In this document: in pieces, positions 36,047 through 48,735 of the stretch
Numbering within the stretch: position 1 is the stretch's first letter
Layout of the letters: every line of letters starts with the position of its first letter
Source of the DNA: Andrena cerasifolii
Taxonomy: Eukaryota > Arthropoda > Insecta > Hymenoptera > Andrenidae
Assembly (NCBI RefSeq): GCF_050908995.1
Contig: NC_135119.1
Span: 16,306,001-16,370,000, forward strand
DNA length: 64,000 nucleotides
Direction: 5' to 3'
Notes under the pieces: generated by a model
Databases searched by the model: none
What the model was told of the DNA's origin: nothing
The model's input: the letters and a program-made list of their open reading frames with translations, nothing else
Made by a program: the position numbers and the translations under genes

Positions 36047-39000
36047 GGTTAACTCAGTCGGAGGCGAGCTTCAACAACTGCCTGAGATTAGGGGAATCGA
36101 AGGATGTAGTTTTTATACACTGCTGCGTTCGTTAGCGTGGAGTAGCTTGAAAAATGTCCTTGGAGTAAAGAAACCTTTAATTACGTGATATTACGCATCA
36201 TAATATTATCCACATTTATCATTGCTTACCTACTAACCCACCACGTTTTTAGTGAATAATTAAAGCTCCACTTTGGAATTCATATTCCTTTTAAAATATA
36301 TTGCAGAATACTTTGTCTGAAAGATATCCGACGTTTATGGACCTGAAACTTCTCATTCTTCGAGTGACAATTTTCAATTTCGACTAATCTCAATTTTGAG
36401 GGGGTGAATCGAATCTTCGAAGATTGCAAATTCTCTCTAAGTGTCTCTATCTCTTAGATCCCTGCACTTGACAGCATACGCATTTCAAGGAGAAGAATAT
36501 CAGCGCTGAACATTTGCATAAGGTCCCTCGTCAGCCCTATGATACGTTATTTAGCGCTCCCTTTGTACTCGTACGTGGCAGCAGGTAGGAAGAAGGAGCG
36601 CGTCAAAGCGTTTAAAGTCGAGTGTACAAGACTCTCGACAACCGTGACACTTTAACGACGCCCGGCTAAGCCACGAGCGATCAGGGCAGCCCGTTCCCTC
36701 TACAGCTCTGTCGCGTGTACGTGTGCACGGGACCACGAGTTCGCGTCACGATCCAATTTTTTTCGCCTTTTCGTTACGGCCGACGAGCACGCGACTCGGC
36801 GGCGTCGCCACTTCGACGAGCGTTTTCGCGAATTTGTTCGGGGCCAGGGCAGTCGCCGTGATCGCGCGGCGTCGGTCTCCGTTGATTTACGATCAGGTAG
36901 GAACCTTGCTTCCACGATAAGCAGTCGGTGTCCTGACGAAAGGGAACTGACGTCGGGAACCGGAATTGTTAATCGTACGAACGGGCGCGTCGTAAACTTC
37001 AACGGGAATCAATTTACGAGCCCTCTTTGCGACGTTAACACGTGCTTCTTTATTGCACATTGTCGGAGGTGCTTTCTGATAACTCTCTCCGAGGAATGCC
37101 TTCAGATGATCTTTCAAACTTTGGTATCCAGAAAATTGGACGTCCTGCGATGTAGATGCTCCTAGCCTACGCGTGACTTTCCAATCAAGCAATTATTTTA
37201 CGCTCCACCAAAGCCTCCCAAATCTTGTCCCTTCCAACACCCACCATTCTACTTTCAAAGTCTTCAAAGCCCGTTGTGTTTTTTCAGCTTGAGTGAGTTT
37301 CAGTTTCAAGCCTACACCAGTTTAGGTCCAGTTCACTAATACAGTAGCAAGTCACAGTGAACCCAGCGTAACTTCCAATTGAGAACCTTGTAGCAAGAGG
37401 GGTGCAGCTCCGTTTTGGACGGTTTTTGAGTTATGACGTGCAATATACGTAACAAAAATTCTACATCGTTCTACAACGCTGAAGGAACCGATAGTTTCTT
37501 TTGTTTTCGGGTCCCTTGCGATACCTATCGCCACCACGTTCCTTGGCCGCTTAAATAGCTGCTTTCGAGACGATGTAATTCGTGCAGCGGCGCTTCTCGT
37601 GCCAGGCTCCAGTTTTTGAGGCCTGCCGTTGTCAGTAGAATGAGCAGTCATGAACGAGAACGTGAGTGATGGACGAGGAAAAAGCTCGCGAGCAAGCCTG
37701 AGAGAGAGCACGTGCGCCCCGCTAGCGTAGCAGAGTGCTCGCCGGCTCGCGAGCAATTATCGCGCGCGAATCGCGCCACTTGCCCGCACGTAAATTGGCT
37801 CGCGTCGGTTCTATCGATCTTGTTCAGCAATTTAGGCCGAGTTAAACTTCGTGCCTCGATCGATGATAACACGGTCCCGGGCACACTTCGACCTTTCCCT
37901 TCGCTCAGCCTTTTTCATTCGCGACGACGTCCACGATGAAGGAATTCCTTCCAGCTCCGTGAAAACTGTGTCGACCAGAGACTTGGTAATCTTGCCGTAG
38001 AACGCGAGGCGTCTAATTGCTTTCATTGCTTTCCCACGTATGATTTGCAATTGGGACAAAATCATTTTTTAATTGTAAGTGAGGACACTGTTGATGATAT
38101 TTGTGATTTCTGAGTAAAAGAGCGCGAAGTTTGAAATATTATATAAAATACTACTGCGTTTAATGAACCAGCGGGAATTTTATAATCTAACAGCGCCGTA
38201 TGTTCTACATAAGTGTCCAAGAAAAATCTTATCTTTCCAGAGGTACGATTGGACCAAGTTATACAGAAAGCTACCAACCCTCAGTGATCTGAAATTGAGG
38301 ACTTTGACGATTTTAATTGTTAAAGAAAACTAGCTTTACTTCTATTGGATATATTTTATTTCTTGTTAACGTTTTACAATATTTCTTAATGGGTTATTTA
38401 ATAGTGGGTAGTTTTTCTTTTCTAAACCTAAAATGGAACTATGCCTTGGTAGTTTTAATAGTTGTATAATGTAAGAGTTCTTCTATGGGTTGGTATTTTT
38501 TTGCAAAATAAAGATCAGAAAATTATGAGATCCGTAGGTACTGTGTTTAACTATTTTTTTGTCATTCTGAGGGTTGGTAGATTTCTGCATAAATTGGCCC
38601 AATTATTACCACCAAAATTCTTCCGCGGAATGGAATGATTCCAAATGAATTTCGGAAGCGAAGTAACCGTGAAATAGAATATCACGTTACTCGAAATAAA
38701 CGTTACTTTCTAAGAGTGGCCAGGTCTGACTGGGTGCAACGCGGGTGGTGGAGTGTCCTTGCGGGGGCGCAGTGTCCCGACGAGGATCCTTAAAATTTCG
38801 CGAGCACCCGGAGATGCACGTACTGCCGCGTCATAATCGTAATTAACCCCGTCGTCCTTTCTAACGAATAAGCTTCAAGGTAAAAACGTACTTAGCGTAA
38901 CGTGACTCTCGTTTCAACGGTGCCGGTTCATCTTAACTTTATAAACGGACGTGGGGGACAATAGTTGCCCTCCAGTTTCGGCATTACAACGTCTAGCGGG

Positions 39001-39730
39001 CCCTGCTATCATAATATCGTATATACAAGCATACATATATAATACCCTGCCCGACAGCCGTACAAGGACCTTCACTCCGCGAACACGAAACACCCCCTCC
39101 GCAACAATACCGCCCCCGCGTACGCTTGGTGGCCGACGTGGAGAGGGAGGGGGGATGAAATCTTAACGAGACGGCAGGCGGCTTCGAAACGTGGCCGACG
39201 ACGACAACCGCGTGCCCTGCCCATATTTTCCTCGCTGTCTCGTCGTTTGGAAGAATAAATACCATTGCTGGTGGAAGAAGCTGTCGGAAGTATCGTTGAA
39301 TTGTTTGGATGGGAAGTTTCTGCATGAAAACAGTCCTTAAGCCTTCAACGGTGTATTAAAAATAACGTACTGCTTTTATGATAGAAACTAGTAGTACCTA
39401 TTTGTCGTGAAAAATTCCGAGGAACTTAGATTGCTTTAATGTGCAGGCAACCCTGTGATTCAATTCGATATTGAATTCAAAGTAGGGGAGAAAGAATCTG
39501 GAATCGAGGACCTTGCCACAAAAGGAGTGCAGTTCCATCTTTACCAACTTCGAGTAAATTAGAAAGAAAGGGTTTATAAAATTATTGCTTTGCCTTGACA
39601 TTAAAAGGAGAACACTAAATGAAATATATATATTTTCACACGATAAGTTGTAGTTATTGAGTTGATCAGTTTTTATTTCTATTTTCCAAAACAAAAATCT
39701 TGCACAGACCTGGCATTGACTATAGAAAGA
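36047..39730. other. intronic DNA, no gene seen
   Basis: CpG-rich stretches lie at 36580-36900 and 37680-37960. Open frames on both strands there (36700-37002, 37352-37756 minus) are Arg/Ser-rich and have no support. The rest is AT-rich. Confidence 0.4.
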
Positions 39731-39935
39731 CTAGCTTTACTACTCGGCTTCGCCCGGAATTTAGAGTTTGATTTTACAAAAAATTTTTTTTTAGTTTTTC
39801 TTTGTGAATGTAGTTACATTCATTTGAATTAGCCAAGCGTAATGAACCGAGGCACATTTCGTGATCCAAGAGTTTCGAACGTTCTTAGGCGACAAACACA
39901 CAAAAATATAAACTTTCTGCTTTATATATTAAGAT
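39731..39935. mobile_element. possible RTE-type retroelement or SINE tail
   Basis: It begins CTAGCTTTACTACTCGGCTTCGCCCGG and ends TTTATATATTAAGAT. The CGGCTTCGCCCG start and the ATATATTAAGAT-type end recall the 3' tails of insect RTE-class elements and their SINEs. This is recognition from memory without alignment, and there is no open reading frame. Confidence 0.4.
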
Positions 39936-42051
39936 TCATGCGGAACTAACGAATTTCTTCAAAGTACACGTTTTATTCAGTGTACAAACAATCTAGCGAC
40001 GTTTGACAGAGCTTACCAGTGGCAAGTCCGTATCAACTTGAAGCAATCACGATCCCCTTCCTCGTGTTACTTTGGGGAAGTCTTCTGATCCTTTCGGTTT
40101 GGGGTTGTTCTCTGTGTGCTGAGTATAACACTGGCCAAACAACATATGATTGAGTTTGTCTGCGTTTTTTCCCCGAAGATTAGCGAATTTCTGGTGCCCC
40201 TTAACTACATCAAAGGAACCATTCCCTCTTGTTAACAGAAAGATTTACTGTCATCACCTTCGACACCTAACAGAGCGAATGAAAATGGCGGCAAAGTGAC
40301 TGGGCAGTACAATTTAAACCCAGCAAGCTACAGCTGCTAGAGGAAAGCTGCTGGAACTAATTCCACGTGAACGAGCGTCGGCGAGAATTATTCGAAAATT
40401 ATTAACGTGCACCGGACGTGCTGCTGGGGCGATAAAAAAATTTCGAGGGTGCGGCGGGGGTGAGCAGCACGTGCCACGAATAACGTCGAGCGATTTCTTC
40501 AATAGCTGCTCCAGAATTCTCTCAAGACGAGACACGGTCGCCACCGAGCGATCTTTACATATTTAACAATATGAATAATGCAGAAACGAAACGAAATAAT
40601 TCGGGCAGTCTGGGCCGAGCGATTCGTGGCACACACAGTTCTGTTTTCCACGTTGGAGCCTCGAAAACTATCTAAAGAACGGGGGGGCACTGCGACCCGA
40701 ATAAAGTCGGACAATTTTCGCGGGGTAATTAACGATTCTTCGCGACAATTTCGCGAGATCTTTGCGTTCTAACGACGGGGCAAGATCTGGTTGGCTCCTT
40801 TCGTTGGGTACGCTCGCTAAAAGCCCGGTAAATTATTGCTGAAAGTTTACGAGGAGGCGCGGGAGGGCGCAGACGCGGCCGCTGCACCCCTAATTGCACT
40901 AATTATTATCGTTTCGGCTGGAGGGGACATGGAAGTCTCTTTCCCTCTCTTAACTTTCGCGATGTCGCTTGGAAGGTTTACGGCCGACGACACGGTACGA
41001 TCGTCGACGCACAATTCTCGGGGAAGACCGATTACCACGCGACGATTTTCTCGTCAGGGAAGTACGAGGAACTTTGTGACGTTCCACTCTGCTCGATGTT
41101 TGTCCGTATAAACTGTATAAACTGTAAAACTGCATCAACGACTGCACTCTTTGAAATAGCATTTGCGATTAAATATCTCGAGGAGTAAATAAATTTTATT
41201 TGGGATTTAGTTCGAAAGTGTTTCGCAGGAACTTTGTATTTTACTGAAAAAATTAGAAGACTATTACAGAAAGTTGATTTCATTTTAATAGGCTGAATAT
41301 TCTTGACATTTGGCATGTGAAATATTTCTATTCGCTGCAAACAGGTAAAACGTTCTCAACCGCGGGTGAAAAGTTTAAATTCCTTTTGTATCACATATTC
41401 CTCGTTTCTCCCATGCGCGATGCATATTAGATGCATAAATAGCATCAACAGATCGTAACGTGTAGTCGAGCACACGAAGGTACACGGATATATGAAAATG
41501 ATCGCAGGTGTGCACACGAGGAAACGTTCTGTAATAGCACCCCCGCGACGGGGTAGCAGCGAGCTAAAGGTAGAGCACGCCAGTTCGTGCTGAGACGTGA
41601 ATCGAGACGCAGCCATATTTTTTATCAGTTCTAGAAATTGCTGCTTACCACGATTTCGTACACTTTTGGACTGTGTACGTGTAAAGCAGGTACGTTGTCC
41701 TCCATTGCACTCTTTTAAAATCGTTTTCTTAGATATCCCGCCAAATGAATCCTTTTTCAATTCGTTAACGATTTGGTGGCGGAGCTTGAACGTCTTAAAT
41801 TTGTTTCTCGACGAGAGTGTGAATTCACTGCCCATCCATAATATTCATCACTCAATGAGGTTTATAATGGCACACTTTATTCTAAGGTCGTAAAGATATT
41901 AATAAGAAAAATTTTATTTCAACGAAATGGCGTACGGAGTGCAAAATCTTGAAGATTAGATGTTAATATAAAGAAACTTCGAAGTGATTACGCCCTTTTA
42001 ATGAGCTTAAGTTCCTCATTTTCATTCTATACTTACGTATATGTCGCGGGA
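39936..42051. other. intronic DNA, no gene seen
   Basis: Mostly AT-rich with a CpG-containing part at 40340-41060. Overlapping open frames on opposite strands at 41356-41893 (minus 159 codons, plus 98 codons) cannot both be real, and neither shows a recognisable family. Confidence 0.4.
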
Positions 42052-42117
42052 CAATTGTAAAATCAGCTTCTATGTAAAAAATCTAACGTTTTTACAGAGA
42101 AGCTGATTTTACAATTG
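42052..42117. repeat. 66-base hairpin, microRNA-precursor-sized
   Basis: CAATTGTAAAATCAGCTTCT (42052-42071) is perfectly complementary to 42098-42117. A second stem, GTAAAAA/TTTTTAC (42074-42080 and 42089-42095), continues inward to an 8-base loop. The size fits a pre-microRNA. The perfect outer stem and its location among MITEs make a transposon relic at least as likely. Confidence 0.7.
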
Positions 42118-43090
42118 CTTGGAAATAAACTAATGAACCGTTCACTACGACGAGACTGACCCAGAATTATCTATTAAACAGTCCACAGAATAATCAATCA
42201 CAATTTTACCGAAAATAGGTACTCTATAAAAAAAACTCTATAAAAAAAACTCAGTACCCTAAAATTCCCAATAAAGCCACCAATAATTCATCTTCACTTC
42301 GACTACGGAGTGTTCACCTTATAATCAACAGTATAAACTTCCCCCTCTGCCAAAGAAAACGACGAAAGAAGCGCAAAGAAGTGGTCAGAACGACGTCCAC
42401 TCCCATCACCGTCAATTTCACTCGATTCAGGTCCAGCAAGAACGTTAATCGCGTAAAATTTCGGCTGGCTTCACGACGAGGCCGCGCGCGATTCATCATT
42501 TTAACGGGCCTCCCGTAAATTGCGACGTCTCACGATTCGATTCGATTTCACCGCGAAATTTCGACTCTCGAACCAGACAGAGCGAAAACGGGTAGGCGCG
42601 GGGCGAGGGAGGGGGCATAGTGGTCCGAAATAAATTAAAAGTCGACGAAGCCGCTTGTCTGCCGCGGTTTCGAGAACAAAGGCCGCGCTGGACCCGAAGC
42701 GAGGCAGAAGTATCGGGACAAATCGCGTTGCGTAAGAGGGCCGACGTTGTCGACGTCGACCGCCTCCTTTTTATTTCCCGGAAATTTCGACGGCAAATTT
42801 ATTCGGCCCGCAGAGCCACGGGCAAGAGGACGACAGAAGCTAGCTCGTGCACGCTAGGTTCCAGCAGACGTGGATTTTTAACGAGCTCCTCGCCGTACGG
42901 GGTATAAAATCGAAGGTGTAACGAGATAACGCGATCGTAAGGGTATATAAGAGATGAAGATTCAATCGTTATCGCACGTGGTTTGGTACCAGCCTTCGTA
43001 CTTTTCACGTAACGATTGGTCGTATTTTGTTGACGGGGCTGCTTATGGGTGTTGGAGTTTACGCTGGGGGTAGAATTATCGTGTGCCATG
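42118..43090. other. intronic DNA with CpG-rich island
   Basis: A short tandem duplication (CTCTATAAAAAAAA) lies at 42222-42250. The stretch 42480-42900 is CpG-rich with TAATTA-like motifs. No exon is supported. Confidence 0.4.
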
Positions 43091-43823
43091 TTAAGGGATT
43101 ATGCCTACCTGCAAGGTCTGAAAACGCAAGTATATTCGGGATTTTTTTTTCAATTTGAAGACTTTTTTTTTAAATAAACGGTAGTATATTCGGAAGTATA
43201 TATTTTAAAGATCTTGTAGTTTTTTTTGCAATGCGATATCTAAATAAATAATGGAATTATAAGCGATCTCCCGACAGCGTTTATTTTTATTACGGTGATC
43301 ACTATAGCTACGACCTGGTTCATCAGAAATAAAAAATTCGACCAAATTTAGTCAGTATATTAGATTAGCTTGTCCTTAATCGTGGGTTTTTCATTTCCGT
43401 TGGGTAGTTGTTATTTTACAGATGGAAAATGATGAAACATGAACGCGATTAAATAAAAATCGATACTTTTGCTATGAGAAGTTGTCATTTTGTAGCAAAT
43501 TAATATCTTGGGATAATAAACAATTAAGGACAAGATAATCCAATATACTAACTAAATTCCCGCGAATTTTTTATTTCAGATGAACCAGGTCAGAATTAGA
43601 ATGTTCACCGCAAACTACTGACAAAAAAAATCGCTGCCGGGAGATCGCTGATATATTTTTTTATTTATGTATATTTGCCATCGCAAAAATTACCACAAAT
43701 AGTTTAACATGTACACTTTCGAATACATAAAGGTTTATTTAAAAAAAAAGTCTTCGAGTGTTTTAAAAAAAATCCCGAAAGTACTTGTGTTTCCAGCACT
43801 TGCAGGTAGGCATAACCCCTTAA
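43091..43823. mobile_element. full-length palindromic TTAA MITE (733 bases)
   Basis: Ends are TTAAGGGATTATGCCTACC and GGTAGGCATAACCCCTTAA, nearly perfect reverse complements. The halves pair around an axis near 43450. Both halves carry the box (ACGGTGATCACT at about 43292; TGTTCACCGC at 43602-43611), CATCAGAAATAAAAAATTC-type sequence and TTAGTCAGTATATTAGATT. No transposase is present. Confidence 0.88.
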
Positions 43824-45281
43824 AAGGAGAGAATTTGATTAACGAAGAATTTAAGGATAAATTAAATTTAGGAGTGCCTAGAGGCTTGCGTTCGACATGA
43901 CGATCTAAATTCTGCGTATATATTAATAATTATTTTCAGAAGATGATTTTCTACCATTTGCTGAGGTTAAATCGCGATTAGAGGTAAGATTGCAGGAATT
44001 CATGCAGTCCGCCACGTGTAGATATTCAAATAGTAATTGAAAGTCTCGTAAAAGAAAGCGTTGCGTTACGTGCAAGAAATGGGAATAAAGTTGACAGATC
44101 TAGAACAGGGAATACTCCGTTACGAATTATTTCAACGCTTGTCAGAAGTTTATACTTGGCAAAGAATCTCAATCCCTCTGTATGGATCAGTGTTTTCCAT
44201 CGATCAGAAATAGAATCCATGGAACAAATACCCATTTTTTCGCCGATGTAATCATCCATACCGAAGACATTCTCTGTCTCTTTAATCATCTGTCGCGAAA
44301 TCCGCTCTAGGAAATTAGCAGCTGAAGCAAAGCCGCTTTGCATCGTCGTTAAACGGTACAAACAAGTCTATCCTTGTTTTATTATATACGCGTCTGCGTG
44401 CACGTGGTGAACGTACACAGGGGGCACGTACACGGGCGCAGAAACAAAAGGTAACGCGCGAGGTGACTAACCAGGGGATCGCGGGCACGAGATCGAAGTC
44501 AGGTTATCCTTGATATTTAACGATTGATTGGCAGGATTGGCAATTTGGCCAATTACCGTGGCGTTCCTCCGCGTTTCGCGGAACAACGAATCAAAATTAC
44601 ATAGTCGGTCCCGAAAGTATCTTCGGAACGGGAATGAAATTCCTTGGACGCGAGCGATTTCGAGGCCGAAGGGCGTCGATCAGGAACGGGCGCTCACTGT
44701 TTCGTCGTGGACTGTCGAATTTCGCCGAAATTACACCGAAGTCGATGAGTTATGCTCGACAATCGGAACGATTAACTTTCTTCGAGTAACCCGACGCTTG
44801 GACGCGTGGGGGGAGGAATTATGGGCGAAGGGGACTCGGCGCTTGAAAGTTTCGAATAAATTCGTAGACGAACTGAGGCAACTGATCGGAGCAAGGTGAA
44901 CTTTCTGTGAAATAGGTCAGCGTTATTGGAGTAGACGTATATCGATGTGTTGGCAGATTTTACAGGTGATTTTGAAGGAAAAAATTTGTGTCAATGTATG
45001 CACAGTAGGTGGTTACTGGGATACATATACATGTTTTAAGATTTTGGTATATGGATTAGGTATAGATGTTTTTAGATTAGAAGGAATAGTTTTGTATTAT
45101 GAATAACGTCTTTCTGAGTCAAGTTAGATTTTTAGAGTTTATTAGATTTTAGATTTTTATTAGAATTTTTGCTCTGGGGTTAGTTAAAACGCTATATTTA
45201 TCTGAGAATTAAACCAGATTCGAGAGAACTTAAGCAAGAGGCATTTCTGAGTCTGAAAACTTAATTCCTGCGTTTCCCCTG
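43824..45281. other. intronic DNA, one doubtful minus-strand open frame
   Basis: A minus-strand open frame at 44361-44026 has balanced amino-acid composition (see findings). The + strand frame at 44528-44899 lies in CpG-rich DNA and is not convincing. Otherwise AT-rich, with repeated TTTTAGATT words near 45060-45170. Confidence 0.35.
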
Positions 45282-46019
45282 TTAAGGGGTAATGACACTG
45301 TAGAGCCCAGAAAGGCAGCCTGATTTTGAGAATTTTTTTATGCGAGTATAGTGAATAGAATACAAAATCTGTTTGAACTGCTTTATTGTACATACCTTTA
45401 TGTATGATCAGATTATTTTTAAAAAAATTTTAATACGAAATGGCGGCGCCAGACGCAACAAAAGAAACTTCTTCTGAAAAAACAGTGTTTCGCGGCCGGA
45501 AAGATTTCTCCTTCAATTTTTGACCTGAAACAAAAAACCGATTTTTTTTAGTTCTATATAAGATTGTCCCGTGAAGTACACGAGGAAATAAAAAAATACT
45601 GCTTTTTGTAAGAATGGTGCGTGATTGAACAAAACACGGAACTGCCACAACCTCGAAATTGTCGAAACGTTTTGTTCAATCACGCACCATTCGTACAAAC
45701 AACAGTATTTTTTAATTTCCTCGTGTACTTCCCGAGGCAATCTTATATAGAACTAAAATATTTCGGTTTTTTGTTTCAGGTCAAAAATTGAAGAAGAAAT
45801 CTTTCCGACCACGGAACACTGTTTTTCAGAAGAAGCTTTTTTTGTTGAGCTGTGGCGCGAACATTTTGGTTTAAAAAAATTGAAAAAAAATTGTAATCAG
45901 ACTTCAAGGTATGTACAATAAAGCCCTTCAAACAGATTTTATATTCCATTCACTATACTCGTATAAAAAAATTCTCAAAATCAGGTTACCTTTCCGGGCT
46001 CTACAATGTTATACTTTAA
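45282..46019. mobile_element. full-length palindromic TTAA MITE (738 bases), GTAGAGCCC family
   Basis: It starts TTAAGGGGTAATGACACTGTAGAGCCC (read in two parts: TTAAGGGGTAATG, then ACACTGTAGAGCCC) and ends GGGCTCTACAATGTTATACTTTAA. The halves pair closely, including AATGGTGCGTGATTGAACAAAAC against GTTTTGTTCAATCACGCACCATT flanking a short centre near 45640-45660. It lacks the GCGGTGANCAC box of the other TTAA elements, so it is a separate family with the same target. Confidence 0.88.
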
Positions 46020-48735
46020 TGGAAATATCCCAAGTCAAATAAACAGTAATATAAGAACACGTGTGCCTAATTTATACTTCAAAGTTGCTCTGAACTCGCT
46101 GCTCCCAGACTAATCTCTATTCTAATTACAGAAGTACGGCTCGCGCGGAAGCCAAACCGTTAAACAATCGTGGTGCTCGATACACGTTCCCCCGAATTCT
46201 CCCCGACACTCATCGTGACCATTATCACGACTGTTCGACTCGGAGCCCCGATAAAATCGGGGAGCCCACAACACCAGCGTCTGGGAAAGTTTCAAGGAAG
46301 CCCATTTCGACTTAGCAATTTCGCCCGAGCTATTTCCACTTTTCCAATTCTTTCCACCTCCCGGGTTGTTTCACCCCCGCGTGGTCGTGACTTTTCCACG
46401 CGGCACCGAGTCGTAAAGTCCCCCGGTCATAGGCGAAGCCCGCACGGCTATCGATTTCACGTGTTTCCTTTCGGAAATTGCCTTGTTTTTTTTTTCTCCT
46501 CCCCCGCCACGGCGTGTTTACGGGTCGCGGAAAGAGATCGATACGATATCGCGAAACCTTCGAATCGCGCTGGGTGGCCGTAGTGCGAGAATCTGCCTTA
46601 ATTCGCGCACCCTCCCGCTTGAATCGACTACTTTGCTGCGAGCAGTTCCACGAAAAGGAACCCCTGCTCTTCGACTTAAACCTCTACTACCCTTAATCCA
46701 ATAAAAGTCTTCCGGTGGACATTCTCCGAAGTGTTGACTAAATTTGAAGACAACAATCTCCGAACTATTCGTGTCCTCCAGCTCCTTAAGTAGTAAACAG
46801 TCACTGACCACCGTGGTTCATTACTATTTGCACTCTTTTACATCTAGCCGATGCAACTGTCAGTTAACTTAACTGATGGCCGAGTCACTTACGGGACCAG
46901 AAAGCAATTAGAGCGACCGCCTTGTCCTTCAATCTCTTCATTATTTCGCGGGCAGTTTGGCATAGTTGGTGGGCCTGTCGAAAAAAGGAGAAGGAATTTC
47001 GCGAGTCCCGAAAGAACGAGGAAGGAAACGAGAAGAGCAGCGACGAGAGAGTAACGCTTTAAATCGCTCGGCAGGGACGAGAGAACGCGAGCGGAGCGAG
47101 GCCAAGCTCTCCTCGTAATCCAGACAGATGGGACTCGTTAATGGGACGCGCGAGTAATTTGCAAGAAATCTAATAACACCGTGGATGTCTCCCCCCTTCG
47201 CCCTCTCGCTCTCTCTCTCTCTCCCTCTCTCGCTCTCCCGTTCCCTCGCTCTCCCGTTCCCTTTCTCGGCCCATAATTCGTGGCCTGACTTTTCCCCCTT
47301 GCTGGCCTCACTCTAATGACAATACACGGGGAGGGCACCCCGCTCGTGAAAATTAAAATTCGCCCCGAAGCACTGCTAGACCCGCGCGCGCTGGACATCC
47401 TTCGCGTGTATGGACGTTAAAGGGTGTTATTGTGTGCGCGTGAAGTAGCCGCGGCTAGCGACGAGCCCTCGATCATATCTTTCACGAGTTTCCAAGCTAT
47501 TCGGGAAGATTCGAGGATGTACGTCTCCAGAGGTGTAAGTCGAGGGATAGTGGCGGATCGAAACGATGAAGAGTTTCGGGGGAACATTAAATATAATTAA
47601 AACTTTATCGGAACGCTTCATTATAGAAGTCTTATTAAAACAGGGAAAAGATTCAAGACTCCAAAGTCTCCCGAGAACTTTTCACTTTTGGGGATGTTGA
47701 AAGCTTCGAGGTTACTCCAAAGCCTCTTTTCGTCTTCAACCCTAGTTCAAGCAGGTTTGGTCGTTACTGTATGAAATTTTAATCTAGACTGTTATTCGGA
47801 TAAGAGTATTCGATTCGTAACCCATCGCTCGGACAAAACTTGCTCGACTCTGATTCGAAGCGACTCGAGCCCCTCACTACCCACGGCCCGGGTCGTCGTG
47901 TGGGTGCATGCGGTCCAAGTTCGTGGCATAGAAGAGAAAAGGCGAGGGGGTGGAAGGAGTAGGACTCGTTAAGCAGTTTGCGGTTCGTCCCGGCCTTTTT
48001 TTTCAAGGCGCTCCTTTAATGTAAACATATTCCGCGAAGAGATCGGCATCTTCCTCTGTTTCGCTTCCATTCTCTGTTTTCTTTCCGTCCCTCCTCTCCC
48101 GTGGTTCTGTTTTTCGCCGTTGGAACTATTCTATTTTTGCTGCCTATCCTCGTCCCTCTCGCGCCACCCCTCTCCCCCCGGCCCTGGTCGACGAAACGCG
48201 TTTCGTTTCGCGCGTCTTTGTTCTTTTGCGAATCAGCCTTGCGGCCCCGTTGGTCCACCCACGAAGATCGATCTGCGCGGATCGATGCTCGACCTAGACG
48301 GTGATCCTTCGATAATGCACTCGGATGAAAGTCCGATTCTCCCTCCCTGCGAATTGATTGCTGCTCTTTCAGCGTATCTTCATTGCGATTTCTCTTGGCC
48401 CCCGCCTGATAACGCTACTGCTGGTCGTGGAAAGTACAGTGATCTGCCAATATCTGCAGCGTTTTTGTATCAGAATTACTCTTACAGTTGCAACTCAGTT
48501 GGAACTCGATTGGATCTAACAATAAGTTTGCGAGTGGCAAGAATGGGAAGGGTGCACTCATTCAATTCAGAATCTGATTTGAACATTGAAAACAATTCTC
48601 TAAACAAAAGCTCCCGGGTCCCAGTGCAACATCGTATCCCACTTCAGTCCCCTTTCTCGGTTTCAATGTCTATCATATATTTCTTATTCGACTTTGCACA
48701 CAGTTCAGCTCTCTAACGCTAAATCTGTAATACTA
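46020..48735. other. intronic DNA, no gene seen
   Basis: It includes the CT-rich microsatellite at 47200-47270. CpG/pyrimidine-rich DNA at 46170-46640 and 47880-48300 yields open frames without support, including a 198-codon one at 48120-48716 that is Ser-rich and changes character along its length. Confidence 0.4.
47200..47270. repeat. CT-rich microsatellite
   Basis: CTCTCTCTCT followed by repeats of CTCTCCCGTTCCCTCG. A simple repeat; (GA)n on the other strand could bind GAGA-type factors, which is an inference. Confidence 0.8.

Noticed and set aside
41356..41893. Overlapping open frames on opposite strands, considered as a transposase fragment
   Set aside because: No transposase catalytic motif or terminal repeats could be seen.
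48120..48716. 198-codon + strand open frame
   Set aside because: No splice or start context, Ser-rich, and overlaps other frames in GC-rich DNA.
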